Part shown: piece after piece, positions 1 through 7,831 of the stretch | Layout of the letters: each line of letters begins with the position of its first letter | How positions within the stretch are numbered: position 1 is the stretch's first letter | Assembly (NCBI GenBank): GCA_903920695.1 | Contig: CAIXNB010000183.1 | Location: 1-32,555, forward strand | Length of the DNA stretch: 32,555 bases | Reading direction: 5' to 3' | Origin: an uncultured beta proteobacterium | GTDB taxonomy: Bacteria > Pseudomonadota > Gammaproteobacteria > Burkholderiales > Burkholderiaceae_C | Made by a program: the position numbers and the translations under genes | Notes under the pieces: model-generated | Told to the model about the DNA's origin: nothing | The model's input: the letters and a program-made list of their open reading frames with translations, nothing else | The model's database searches: none

Positions 1-377
1 TAGAACAGCAAGCCGTTCATTTCTTCCACCACGGGCAACACCGATTTGCGAGACACAGAGGTCCAGCAACCGAAGATCACCGACACCTTGTCTTGACCGA
101 GCAATTGCTTGGTTTTCTCAGCAAACAAAGGCCAGTTGGAGGCCGGGTCAACGACAACGGGTTCGAGCTTCTTGCCGAGCACGCCGCCCTTGGCATTGAT
201 CTCGTCGATGGCCATCAGCACGGTGTCTTTCAACACGGTTTCCGAAATGGCCATGGTGCCCGAGAGGCTATGCAGAATGCCGACCTTGATGGTGTCGGCG
301 GCGAATGCTGGCAGGCTGGTAAGGCCGGCCAGGGCGACGGCGGCGGTGAGCGCCTTGAGGGTAAATCGACGTTGCAT
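1..377 (-). CDS. urtA: Urea ABC transporter substrate-binding protein UrtA, N-terminal part (runs off the left edge)
   Basis: Only the first 125 codons are present; the rest lies beyond base 1. The protein opens with a basic stretch and a hydrophobic signal peptide ending in an AFA-type cleavage site, followed by [30 protein letters not shown] and [14 protein letters not shown]. These stretches are characteristic of UrtA and its FmdD-type relatives, and distinguish it from generic LivK proteins. UrtA is periplasmic and delivers urea (or short amides in the FmdD branch) to the UrtBCDE importer. The ATG at 375-377 has a good ribosome binding site (GGAAGG, about 6 nt upstream). It reads away from the urease genes, which lie 15 kb to the right; in many Burkholderiales urt and ure genes are adjacent. 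A 7-bp palindrome lies about 115 bp upstream. Confidence 0.9.
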   Translation of the reverse strand, partial: MQRRFTLKALTAAVALAGLTSLPAFAADTIKVGILHSLSGTMAISETVLKDTVLMAIDEINAKGGVLGKKLEPVVVDPASNWPLFAEKTKQLLGQDKVSVIFGCWTSVSRKSVLPVVEEMNGLLF

Positions 378-489
378 GTGAGACCTTCCGAAGTTAAAGA
401 AATCCATCTCGCTGCGCCGGATCTGCTGCAGTACAGGCAGGTCTTGCGTAACGATGGCTTGACTTTAGGGAAGCTCAGCGGTTTGGGGA

Positions 490-507
490 ATACGCCGAGT
501 GGCGTAT
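490..507. promoter_or_regulatory. Perfect 7-bp inverted repeat upstream of urtA, candidate operator
   Basis: The arms ATACGCC and GGCGTAT are separated by GAGT, about 113-130 bp upstream of the urtA start codon. The short spacing and lack of a T-run on either strand argue against a terminator. A dyad of this size is the kind of site bound by a dimeric regulator such as a LuxR/NarL-type response regulator. That role is inferred from position only. Confidence 0.4.
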
Positions 508-669
508 GGGGGTGGCGTGCTGCGTTGGATAAAGGGGGTGCAAGACGGGCGCACACACAAAGCGGCCACCCGCATTTCTCCAGTGCAGCCGTTCAGAATA
601 GGATTTTTGAACAACCCAGTCTTTGCCAAGTTGTCCAAATTCTGTTGCCCATGCCTCGTAATTCAATGG

Positions 670-3249
670 TCAAGATCGTTGCTTGGCACGTCTTTCGACC
701 ATCAAAGTGACGCGGTTGCGGCCCTCCTCCTTCGAGTGGTACATCGTCGCATCGGCCCACTTCAAAATGTTCTCCAAGTCTTTGTGCTCCTTGGAGAACA
801 ACACCACGCCAATGCTGGCGCTACAGTGGTGTTCGATGGCTTCAAAGTTGTTCTGGCCTGGCAGCAAGTAGGGCCGCGCTAGCGTGGCGCGGATCTTTTC
901 AGCCAGCATGTTGGCATGTTCAGCCGACCGGGCCTGATCGCTCGACAAGGCATTAAGCAGCACTACAAATTCATCACCACCAATGCGCGACACTGTGTCT
1001 TCGGCACGTACACAACGGTTCAGTCGAAGAGCAACCTCCTTCAACAGAAGATCGCCCGCGCCATGCCCGTGTTCATCATTGAGTGGTTTGAAATTGTCCA
1101 GGTCCAGGTATATCAGCGCACCAAAGCGGCCACTGCGCTTGCCAGCCACCATGGCTTGCGTCAGGCGATCCATCAGCAGGCGCCGGTTTGGCAGGCCGGT
1201 AAGCGGGTCATGAAATGCCAACTGCCGCACCTGCTCTTCCAACTGCTTGCGCTCTGTGATGTCCTGAACAAAGCCAACAATCTCCAAGGGCTTGCCTTGC
1301 TCGTCGGTTTCCAGTGTTGCGATCGAATGCACTATTCTTGACGGCGAGCCGTCTGCCGGATTGATCGTGTATTCAAGGTCTAACACCCTGCCCTGGCCCA
1401 TGAGATCGAGTCGTCCTTGCTTAGCCCTTTCCTTCTCTGGAATGCGGGCTTCCACTTCCACCATCGGGACCACTCTGGCAACAGCTGGGAAGCCGAAGAT
1501 TCGCAAGGCCGCTGCGGAGCCCCAAACCTGCTTGGTTTCAATGTTGTAAACCCAGGAACCTGTGCCACTGATCTGCTGCGCTACGACCATCCGCGCTTCG
1601 CTTCGCTTGAGTCTTTGTTCGCTTTTTTTCAGGGCCAGTTCTACCGCCTTGCTGTCAGTAATGTCGGTATGCACTATGACAACTCCGCCGTCTGTACCCA
1701 TCTCCCCGGAAAGAACGTCCATGCTGAACCAGCGCTGCTGGTTTGGCGAGTGGCAGGCATATTCCAAGCGGAACGTGTGCGAGCTGCCTTCCAGAACACT
1801 TCTTATTCCGTCGAGGGCGCTCTGTGCGCCATCCGCCGACAAGTCCGCGGCAGATTGGCAGACCGCCAGATAATCGGTGCCAACATCGATATGGGAAGCG
1901 AGCCTTCCAGTTTCGTCGGCGTTTTCCGCTGCAAATCGGAGCCAAGGTTGGTTAACAGCCAGAATCACGCCCTTATGATCCAGCACGGCAATTTCGGAAC
2001 TGACGGAGTTCAGGATTGCCAGGCTGAAGGCTTCACTATCACGCAGATCTGCTTCGGCCTGCTTGCGTTGCGTGATGTCGCGCAGGAACACGAACAACTG
2101 CCCCGCCGCAATATCGCGGTAAGTGACGCTGACCTCAGCGCTCCATGATGTCCCGTCCTTGCGCCGGTGCACGGATTCAAACTGACCGTGACCGCACTTG
2201 ATGAGATTGCTGATGCGCTCGGCGGTCTGCGCTGCGTCATCCAGCATCGACAGATCGTTCACTGTCATGCCCAGCAGTTCCTCGCGTGTGTAACCTGAAA
2301 TCTGACAGTATCGCGAATTGACATCGAACAAATCGCCACTTAGATCAAGACGCAAATAGCCGTCAAGCGTGGTTTCCAGAATGGAGTGCAGAATTTCGTT
2401 GCCTTCGCGGCGCTCCATCTCCGCGTTTCTGCGCTCAGTGACGTCGGTGATAAAGCCGTGCCAGAGTACAGAACCATCGCTCTCGCGTTGCGGGATGGCG
2501 TCGCCAAACAACCAGCGCACCGTGCCCTCTTCAAATTTAGCCCGATATTCATGGCACCAGCGTGTCAAGTCGCGCGCCGACGCCTGGATTGAGCTGACAA
2601 AGCCCGCGTAGTCATCCGGATGCACAGACGCAAACATCCGGCTTGCATCCTCGCGCACTTCTTCCGGACTGACACCGTAGATATCACGAATGGCGTCGCT
2701 GGCGTAGGGAAAACAACTGCTGCCATCGGGGCGCATCCGGTATTGATAGAGCACCCCTGGCACGCGGCTGGCGATCTTCTGCAAGCGCGTGAGCGCCTCG
2801 CGCAGCGCCTCCAGTGCCGAGTGCAACTCCCGGTTCTTCAGAGCCAGGTCGCGCGTGAGATGGTTCGTTTCATGGTTGAGTTCGATCACCTCGCGGGCCA
2901 GGAGCGCCTGTTCTGCGGCATCCACTTCACCAAAGAGAAGGAAGTCTTGCCCCATCGGCTCGACCGTGACCTGCAGTGTTTGCGGTAGAGCCGAGCTGGT
3001 GCGAACATTGAGCAGGCGTGGTCTCACTGCATCTGCCAGCCAGTCTGCAAACGCGACGGGCGCCGCGAAATTGAGCAGCATACTGTGCCAGGGCTGCCCG
3101 ACCAATGGCGTTCCAATCAGCGCGCGGGCGTGAGCGTTCACCGCCAGGATCGTGCCCGCCGGGTTCACACGCAGCACGACCACGCTGGCGCTGTGCTCCA
3201 GAAAGCTCCAGCCGGGGCCGCTAAAGAGTGAAGATGCCTCAGCACTCAT
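670..3249 (-). CDS. Multi-PAS diguanylate cyclase (five PAS domains plus GGDEF)
   Basis: An 859-residue cytoplasmic protein without membrane segments, predicted to make cyclic di-GMP. A degenerate PAS covers about residues 12-110 and is followed by a short coiled coil (about 115-155). Four more PAS/PAC units run to about 670, with the repeated DITxRKxAE / DVTERR / QDITERK linkers. The GGDEF domain occupies about 675-850. The catalytic GGDEF motif is intact at 757-761, and the inhibitory I-site RxxD (RAED) sits five residues before it, so an active, product-inhibited enzyme is likely. The ATG overlaps the 3' end of the B12-binding-protein gene by 11 nt, which implies translational coupling. 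It is probably the output of the operon formed with the two genes upstream of it on the minus strand. PAS ligands (flavin, heme or none) cannot be told from sequence. Confidence 0.92.
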   Translation of the reverse strand: MSAEASSLFSGPGWSFLEHSASVVVLRVNPAGTILAVNAHARALIGTPLVGQPWHSMLLNFAAPVAFADWLADAVRPRLLNVRTSSALPQTLQVTVEPMGQDFLLFGEVDAAEQALLAREVIELNHETNHLTRDLALKNRELHSALEALREALTRLQKIASRVPGVLYQYRMRPDGSSCFPYASDAIRDIYGVSPEEVREDASRMFASVHPDDYAGFVSSIQASARDLTRWCHEYRAKFEEGTVRWLFGDAIPQRESDGSVLWHGFITDVTERRNAEMERREGNEILHSILETTLDGYLRLDLSGDLFDVNSRYCQISGYTREELLGMTVNDLSMLDDAAQTAERISNLIKCGHGQFESVHRRKDGTSWSAEVSVTYRDIAAGQLFVFLRDITQRKQAEADLRDSEAFSLAILNSVSSEIAVLDHKGVILAVNQPWLRFAAENADETGRLASHIDVGTDYLAVCQSAADLSADGAQSALDGIRSVLEGSSHTFRLEYACHSPNQQRWFSMDVLSGEMGTDGGVVIVHTDITDSKAVELALKKSEQRLKRSEARMVVAQQISGTGSWVYNIETKQVWGSAAALRIFGFPAVARVVPMVEVEARIPEKERAKQGRLDLMGQGRVLDLEYTINPADGSPSRIVHSIATLETDEQGKPLEIVGFVQDITERKQLEEQVRQLAFHDPLTGLPNRRLLMDRLTQAMVAGKRSGRFGALIYLDLDNFKPLNDEHGHGAGDLLLKEVALRLNRCVRAEDTVSRIGGDEFVVLLNALSSDQARSAEHANMLAEKIRATLARPYLLPGQNNFEAIEHHCSASIGVVLFSKEHKDLENILKWADATMYHSKEEGRNRVTLMVERRAKQRS

Positions 3250-3907
3250 AAGCTGCGAGCCGTTGTTCGAGTTCTTCGATCGAGGCGGCGTAACACACCT
3301 TGGGGTAGGCCCGCAAGGCCTCTATGCCACCCCATCGGAACGCTTGCCCGCCCACCAGAATGGGTAGATTGGGGTACTTCTGTGTGACTGCGTCGATTGC
3401 TGCCAGCAGTATCGGCAGATTCAGGACGATGCTCAGTGACAAGCCCAGCACCTGAGGTTGGTGTTCTTCGATGGCACGCAGCAGGTCGGGAAGGGGTGTC
3501 GCAACGCCCAGGAAATAACCGCGCCAACCGCGCAGCTCGCAGACGTCGGCGATCATGCGAGCGCCAAGCTGGTGATATTCATTGGCGACGCAGGCAATGA
3601 CGATGCTGCGCTCGCGTCGCCCCGCGAAGGCCTGGGGTTGGACCAGGCTCATCATGTGCTCCGTGATAGCCGATGCCAGATGTTCACAGGCCACCGAGAT
3701 CCTCTGCTGCTCCCACATTTCCCCAACCTGGTACAGGGAGCGCTGGAAGAGGTCAACATACAAGGCTCTGAGATCGGTCCCCGCGGCCACCAGATCCTGT
3801 ACCGTCTGGGCGCAATGGGTGCGGTCTCCGGCCAGCAGGTTGGCGAGGTAGCGCTCGTATGCAGTCTCGGTAATGGTGTTGCTGATGACGATTCCCCTGG
3901 CGTTCAA
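3239..3907 (-). CDS. CarH/photocobilin-like cobalamin-binding protein without a DNA-binding domain
   Basis: About 222 residues if it starts at TTG (3907-3905), which overlaps the upstream stop as TTGA. A longer GTG start at 3988 is open but lacks a ribosome binding site and would read through the hexamer repeat. Numbering from the TTG, a helical bundle holds W65 followed nine residues later by E75-H76. This W-x9-EH signature is found in the adenosylcobalamin photoreceptors CarH and LitR. The Rossmann B12 domain follows with ExHxxG (E110-H112-G115), then 41 residues to SxS, then 26 residues to GG. This matches the spacing of the base-off/His-on B12 motif DxHxxG-x41-SxL-x26-28-GG. There is no MerR-type HTH, so the signal is probably passed to a partner, most likely the overlapping diguanylate cyclase. 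Light sensing is inferred. Confidence 0.82.
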   Translation of the reverse strand: MNARGIVISNTITETAYERYLANLLAGDRTHCAQTVQDLVAAGTDLRALYVDLFQRSLYQVGEMWEQQRISVACEHLASAITEHMMSLVQPQAFAGRRERSIVIACVANEYHQLGARMIADVCELRGWRGYFLGVATPLPDLLRAIEEHQPQVLGLSLSIVLNLPILLAAIDAVTQKYPNLPILVGGQAFRWGGIEALRAYPKVCYAASIEELEQRLAAYEC

Positions 3908-5223
3908 TGTCGGTTGTTGGCGGCTATGTCTCTTGCCTGTGCCTGTGCCTGTGCCTGTGCCAGACTGGCTGCTACGGCGGCAATCCACTCAGGAGGGAAG
4001 CGCTCGGTGTCGCTGAGCCAGGCGCGCAAATTCTCCATCGCCCCCAGGTGTCCGGACAACTCATCGGCCACAGCGCAGCAAAGCAAGACCCCGGTGTCGG
4101 GCAAGCGTGCACGCCACTGCGGGCCCACGGCGCGATCAAACTCGGCGCCGATGGAGACAAGCTGCACATCGCTCAGATGCACGCCGCGCTCGGCGTGCAG
4201 CGCAGCGGCGCCTGCCAATAGTTTCTCGTATTCAGACCTCTTCTCGGGAACGGCGGCCGTCAGCTCTGTCACGAGAATTTCGAGTTGCACCTCCAGCAGC
4301 AGCGTCGGCATGCCGCGCACCGCCAGCACGCCACCGAGCCAACGCACCTGCTGCAGAATTTGCGCCATTGGGTAAGCATGCAGTGTGGCCTGCCAGGCGG
4401 CGTCACTGCGAGCAAAGCGGCGGCCGCGTTCGCCATACCGCTGTTCAAAGTAGGGGAAGCGCTGCCAGCATATATCGCCGGCCCGCAGCGCGGCCTGGAC
4501 TTCGCGCGCATCGTCCGGTACCGCGTGCGAGCCAGCCTCCGGATTGATCGCGTTGACGGCAAAGATTCTGGACTCTGGTTGAAACGGATAGAGGGCCAGA
4601 AAGACAGTTTCGAGACTGGCAAAAAATTCATTGGCGGTTTGATTGATTTGCTCACGTTCTGCGGCACCGAGCTGCAGCGTGTTCATGCGCAATTGAAACT
4701 GTGCCCAGCGCTGTGGCACCGCCGTGCCATAACTGTTGAGGTAAGACAGACCGTCCTCGCCTGCAAGCAGGAAGGCACGCGCGACCAGCGGTCGCAACAC
4801 GCGCGCGCCCAAGGTGGCTCCTTCGAGCACATAGACGAAACCCAGCAGCGAGAGCGGTTGCTCCATCGATTGCAGGCGAACGGTTTTGACCACCTGTTGT
4901 GCGGCTTGCACCGCCTCCTTGATATCGGCCACGCTGCGTGGCTCAAAATAGCGCAGGTCCAGTTCGAGCTGCGGCAGCTTGCACATATCGCCCCGCCAAA
5001 CCGAGGCAACCCGGTCATCCGCGCACTCGGCCAACGTTTGCTCCAGCACCCCGTGAATCAACGCCAAGGCGCGCAGTTGCCCCACATAGGATGCCAGCGG
5101 GAACTGGCAAGCCGCCAGCGCGGAGAAGAAGGGCGCCGCCTGCAAACGGCTATGCGCCGCTAAGGTCGTCGCCTTGAGTTCCTCCATCAAACTCAACTGC
5201 GGCCCGAATTGTCCTGCTTTCAT
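3904..5223 (-). CDS. Heme-oxygenase-like (biliverdin-type) protein with an extra C-terminal helical domain
   Basis: A 439-residue protein. I chose the ATG at 5221-5223 because the heme-oxygenase domain begins right after it; an open extension to 5292 shows no homology. Residues 1-215 resemble the bacteriophytochrome-type heme oxygenase BphO: LKATTLAAHSRL near the start carries a histidine (H24) at the position of the proximal heme ligand, and YVLEGATLGARVL (131-143) matches the distal-helix motif usually written YVLEGSTLGGR. Ordinary heme oxygenases stop here at about 200 residues. This one continues with a roughly 200-residue mostly helical domain of unknown role (CWQRFPYFEQRYGERGRRF at about 252-270, then RWLGGVLAVRGMPTLLLE), ending in an Ala-Gln repeat. 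It could make biliverdin or simply bind a bilin. It leads the operon with the B12-binding protein and the diguanylate cyclase. Confidence 0.8.
   Translation of the reverse strand: MKAGQFGPQLSLMEELKATTLAAHSRLQAAPFFSALAACQFPLASYVGQLRALALIHGVLEQTLAECADDRVASVWRGDMCKLPQLELDLRYFEPRSVADIKEAVQAAQQVVKTVRLQSMEQPLSLLGFVYVLEGATLGARVLRPLVARAFLLAGEDGLSYLNSYGTAVPQRWAQFQLRMNTLQLGAAEREQINQTANEFFASLETVFLALYPFQPESRIFAVNAINPEAGSHAVPDDAREVQAALRAGDICWQRFPYFEQRYGERGRRFARSDAAWQATLHAYPMAQILQQVRWLGGVLAVRGMPTLLLEVQLEILVTELTAAVPEKRSEYEKLLAGAAALHAERGVHLSDVQLVSIGAEFDRAVGPQWRARLPDTGVLLCCAVADELSGHLGAMENLRAWLSDTERFPPEWIAAVAASLAQAQAQAQARDIAANNRH
3935..3961. repeat. Hexanucleotide tandem repeat (GCCTGT)4 plus GCC
   Basis: Four perfect copies of GCCTGT and a partial fifth lie near the 3' end of the heme-oxygenase-like gene. 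On the minus strand they encode an alternating Ala-Gln tail (AQAQAQAQA) just before the stop codon. Because the unit is six bases, copy-number change would alter tail length by two residues without shifting frame. Confidence 0.9.
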
Positions 5224-5382
5224 GGCGATTCTCGGGTTGGGTGGTCTTTGCTCTTTTCGAGTCTCACTTCGGATTGTGCGCCTGAATTGCATGGTCGCAG
5301 GAAATCGTCGAGTGACCGAAGAACGGATGACTTCTTCCGCTGCTAAACGGGTTCAGAAAATTCGCTGGGCCAGTCGTTTACT

Positions 5383-5523
5383 TTTGACCATCAACAACCG
5401 AGCGAACTGCTCGGCACCGGATACCCGCGCATGCTCAAGGAGGCCGAGTTGAGCGTGCCAATGCGCATCATGGCACTGGCCGACATTTTTGAGACGCTCA
5501 CCGCGTCCGACCGGCCCTGGTAA
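5383..5523 (+). pseudogene. Remnant of an HD-GYP cyclic di-GMP phosphodiesterase
   Basis: A 46-codon open stretch ends at TAA 5521-5523. It reads GTGYPRMLKEAELSVPMR then IMALADIFETLTASDRPW, which matches the GYP-motif region and the following helix of RpfG-type HD-GYP domains (HHExxDGTGYPxxL...LSVPARIMAIADIFEALTASDRPY). The HD motif and everything N-terminal are missing, the sequence before GTGYP is unrelated and preceded by a stop, and translation ends immediately after DRPW. It is a decayed fragment, not a gene. It lies just upstream of the light-sensor-like diguanylate cyclase operon, on the opposite strand. Confidence 0.75.
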
Positions 5524-5859
5524 CGAATGGGCTGTCGTGGTCAGCTTCGTATGTCCCACCAGACCGTCGAGAACAGCCGGTAAGCGCACTGGTGCCGCCA
5601 TAGCTAACCGATAAGGCCCTTGGGCTACAGATTGATTCGGCGACTTCCTGGTGCGTCCTGGTCGGATTCCAGGAAGCTTGCGTGTGGCGTACCAGGTCAT
5701 CGGAAACAACTCTCCTGGAGAGAACTCGTGGTGGTGGACCTGGCAGGCACAGCTGAGAATCCAGGGTCTTCACGCGGATCGAGGGCAGTTCCACAGTGCG
5801 ATACTTGGCCGCATGCGCTTGAAATGCCTATCCGTGCCGCTAGTCTGAGAGGGTGACAA
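5524..5859. other. Gene-free stretch
   Basis: No convincing coding sequence is visible; the open frames here lack recognisable motifs and good ribosome binding sites. It includes an 8-bp inverted repeat (CTTCCTGG at 5644-5651 and CCAGGAAG at 5669-5676, spacer 17 nt). Together with the HD-GYP scrap it looks like degenerate DNA that also supplies the upstream region of the amidohydrolase gene. Confidence 0.5.
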
Positions 5860-6936
5860 ATGAGTCGGTTCTTCCTAGAGAAAATGGTGGCATCGAGGTT
5901 GCGATTTTTTTTGGTGCTGGTTTGGTCATGTCTGTTTATCGCAGGCGCGGTAGCCGAACCCTTGGCCATCGATCTCGGGCGCTCCGATCCCGAACGACAT
6001 GTACGACCCTTGGGCGAGCCCTATCGCGGGCCTCTCATTGACACCCATTCCCACCTCGTCGCCCCGAAGGGGAAGATGACCGCCTACGGAAATCCTGACA
6101 TCCTCGCCATTCTCGAAAGAGCCGATGTCTCCCGCATCATTCTGCTGCCTACGCCCAACGCCGCCGTGAATAACGATGCCGCCGTCAGGGGAAAAAGGGA
6201 AGCGCTAAGAAAAGCATCGGCTGGCCGGGTATTAGCCATGTGCGGCAGCGATTACCTGACGCATTGGATGTATGACGCTGCTTTGTCCGGAAAATTGCCC
6301 GGGGACAGCGTGTCACAAATGGAGCGTCTGACGACCGACTTGAACGGGGGCGGGTGTGCAGGAGTGGGAGAGATCGGCCTGTTTCATTTTGCGAAGGTGC
6401 GACAACAAGCAGTGATCAAGCTGCCAGCGGCCTATCCGCCTTTGCTGGCGATTGGCGAGGTGGCCGCCAAGGCCGGTCTTCCTCTGGACTTGCACGCTGA
6501 GTCGCGCGAGCCGAATATGGCGCCCCATCAAGCGGAAGTATTTGCCACCATCGACTCCTTATTTGAGCGCGCGCCTGGGCTTCGCCTGATTTGTTCGCAC
6601 ACCTGCCTGACGACAGCGAGAAATGCGCGCGCCTTGTTGCAGGCTTATCCCGGATTGATGATGAACCTGCGCGCTTTTCGCAATCCCGAGGAATGGGGAC
6701 ATCTGGAACCGATCACCGATCTGCAGGGGCGTCTCTACGACGACTGGGCGGCATTGCTGGAAGATATGCCGGATCGTTTCATGATTGGCGACGATTTCAT
6801 GTTCGGCTGGAACGACCCGGAGAGTTACGAGCGCCACTTCCAAAAGATGCGGAGAATGCTGGGCAGCCTGCCGGCAACGGTGGCGAAGAAGATCGCCTTT
6901 GAGAATGCGGTAAAGCTGTTTGGACCGCTGCCCTAA
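5860..6936 (+). CDS. Exported metal-dependent amidohydrolase (TIM-barrel, amidohydrolase-2 family)
   Basis: 358 residues starting at an ATG preceded by GAGAGGG. An N-terminal basic region and a hydrophobic segment (about 13-32, ending AGAVAEP) suggest export to the periplasm. The mature part carries amidohydrolase-superfamily landmarks: the strand-1 metal motif DTHSHL (H63, H65), DLHAES near residue 210, ICSHTCL near 246, and a late acidic IGDDFMFG near 308 that supplies the usual metal-binding Asp. The family hydrolyses or decarboxylates small cyclic or amide substrates; the substrate here is unknown. It stands alone between degenerate regions with no co-directional partner. GC content is somewhat lower at its 5' end than in the neighbouring operons, so recent arrival is possible. 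Confidence 0.8.
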   Translation: MSRFFLEKMVASRLRFFLVLVWSCLFIAGAVAEPLAIDLGRSDPERHVRPLGEPYRGPLIDTHSHLVAPKGKMTAYGNPDILAILERADVSRIILLPTPNAAVNNDAAVRGKREALRKASAGRVLAMCGSDYLTHWMYDAALSGKLPGDSVSQMERLTTDLNGGGCAGVGEIGLFHFAKVRQQAVIKLPAAYPPLLAIGEVAAKAGLPLDLHAESREPNMAPHQAEVFATIDSLFERAPGLRLICSHTCLTTARNARALLQAYPGLMMNLRAFRNPEEWGHLEPITDLQGRLYDDWAALLEDMPDRFMIGDDFMFGWNDPESYERHFQKMRRMLGSLPATVAKKIAFENAVKLFGPLP

Positions 6937-6988
6937 TCGACCCGGATCTTCGCACTGCCAGAGACCGGCAGATTCTTGAGGGCCCAGG

Positions 6989-7318
6989 TCAGGGCATCGT
7001 CAGCACTCCGCTCTGCAGAGTGAAGGGTCCTGTGAATGGGTTCGTGCCCGCACTGACGGAGTAGTCAAGGCGAAAGGTCTTGGAACCAAGACGCACCGAC
7101 GTCGGGTCAACAATGTTCCTTCCGCTGACTGAGGCGAGCGGCGTGGAATCGACAGTCCAGGTATTGCCATCCGTCGAACTCGACAGGTAAAGTTGCTGCA
7201 GCCCGAATCCGGGCCTGGTGGAGAAGACTGCGAGCCAATCGGAAGCATCTGCCTTCAGTATCTGAGGATCGACATAATTGTTGTAGAGATGTACATTGCG
7301 CTGCAAATCAGAAATCCA
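6989..7318 (-). pseudogene. C-terminal fragment of a beta-propeller (glycosidase-like) protein
   Basis: The last 100 or so codons of an open frame ending at TGA 6989-6991 look like two blades of a five-bladed propeller as in GH43/sialidase-like proteins. They show VDPQILK, WLAVFSTRPG, LYLSSSTDGNTWTVDS, then IVDPTSVRLG and FRLDYSVSAG. The sequence upstream of about 7318 runs antisense-shifted through the brnA gene and loses all resemblance, so the N-terminal part is gone. The exact parent family is uncertain. Confidence 0.5.
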
Positions 7319-7328
7319 AGCGTGGCAT

Positions 7329-7598
7329 TCAGGCGTTGGCCCTGAACAAGTCGTTGATGCGGGTTTGCCAGCCATCTCCTGTGGTCTTGAATTCTTCCAG
7401 CGCATCGGTATCCAGGCGCAATGTGATTTGCGTTTTGGTGCCACTGCCAAGCGGCCGACCCCGGCGTACCAGTGGCTTCACTTGCGTCCACTGCGCGTCC
7501 GTAAACGGTACGGCGTTTGGGTCTGACTTGGCTACAGCGGTTATGGCGGCATCCTCGGCCGGTGTCGGCAGAATGGTTCCCACTTCAAGTTTCGGCAT
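7329..7598 (-). CDS. brnA: BrnA-type antitoxin (type II toxin-antitoxin)
   Basis: 89 residues. The C-terminal half has the typical BrnA/DUF4415 ribbon-helix-helix pattern: RRGRPLGSGTKTQITLRLD, then DALEEFKTTGDGWQTRINDLFRA. BrnA proteins bind DNA as autoregulators and neutralise the BrnT ribonuclease. The ATG at 7596-7598 overlaps the end of the brnT remnant upstream, as in intact brnTA operons. The antitoxin itself appears complete (usual length about 80-100), although its toxin is truncated, so it may now be an orphan repressor. Confidence 0.85.
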   Translation of the reverse strand: MPKLEVGTILPTPAEDAAITAVAKSDPNAVPFTDAQWTQVKPLVRRGRPLGSGTKTQITLRLDTDALEEFKTTGDGWQTRINDLFRANA

Positions 7599-7743
7599 AT
7601 CGTTTCACCTCTCGACGGTGGGCTTTTCTCAAACTGATGATGCGACGCTCGACCGGTTGGTCTGGTGGGCGATCCACGAACACGACAGCCATGATGCGCA
7701 AGCCGATGTAGCCCGGTACCATCATGCGCGCTTCGTCGTATTC
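7585..7743 (-). pseudogene. brnT: Truncated BrnT toxin (C-terminal half only)
   Basis: 52 codons ending at TGA 7585-7587 and overlapping the brnA start. The end reads RRIISLRKAHRREVKRYAET, which is the conserved BrnT C-terminus (RIISLRKAxxRExxxY), preceded by EYDEARMM and a hydrophobic strand IMAVVFVD. A stop codon in frame precedes EYDEAR. A possible FADCAEG remnant of the upstream FADA.xVF region lies in another frame. Full BrnT is about 90 residues, and the N-terminal part with the catalytic histidine is missing, so the toxin is presumed dead. Confidence 0.75.
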
Positions 7744-7831
7744 CCGACACTACCCTCGGCACAATCCGCAAAGCCAGCCTCACCTGAAATCAGCAGCTAC
7801 GATTAGCCCTTTCCAAATCCACACCAGCCCC

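Noticed and set aside
93..710. Long plus-strand open frame across the left edge
   Set aside because: It is antisense to urtA and to the diguanylate cyclase end, with no motif or ribosome binding site; a GC-rich shadow frame.
3908..3988. Longer start (GTG at 3986-3988) for the B12-binding protein
   Set aside because: It would read Gly-Thr repeats from the hexamer tract, has no Shine-Dalgarno (TCCCTCCTGA precedes it) and overlaps the upstream gene by 85 nt. The TTG overlapping the upstream stop is more plausible, though unproven.
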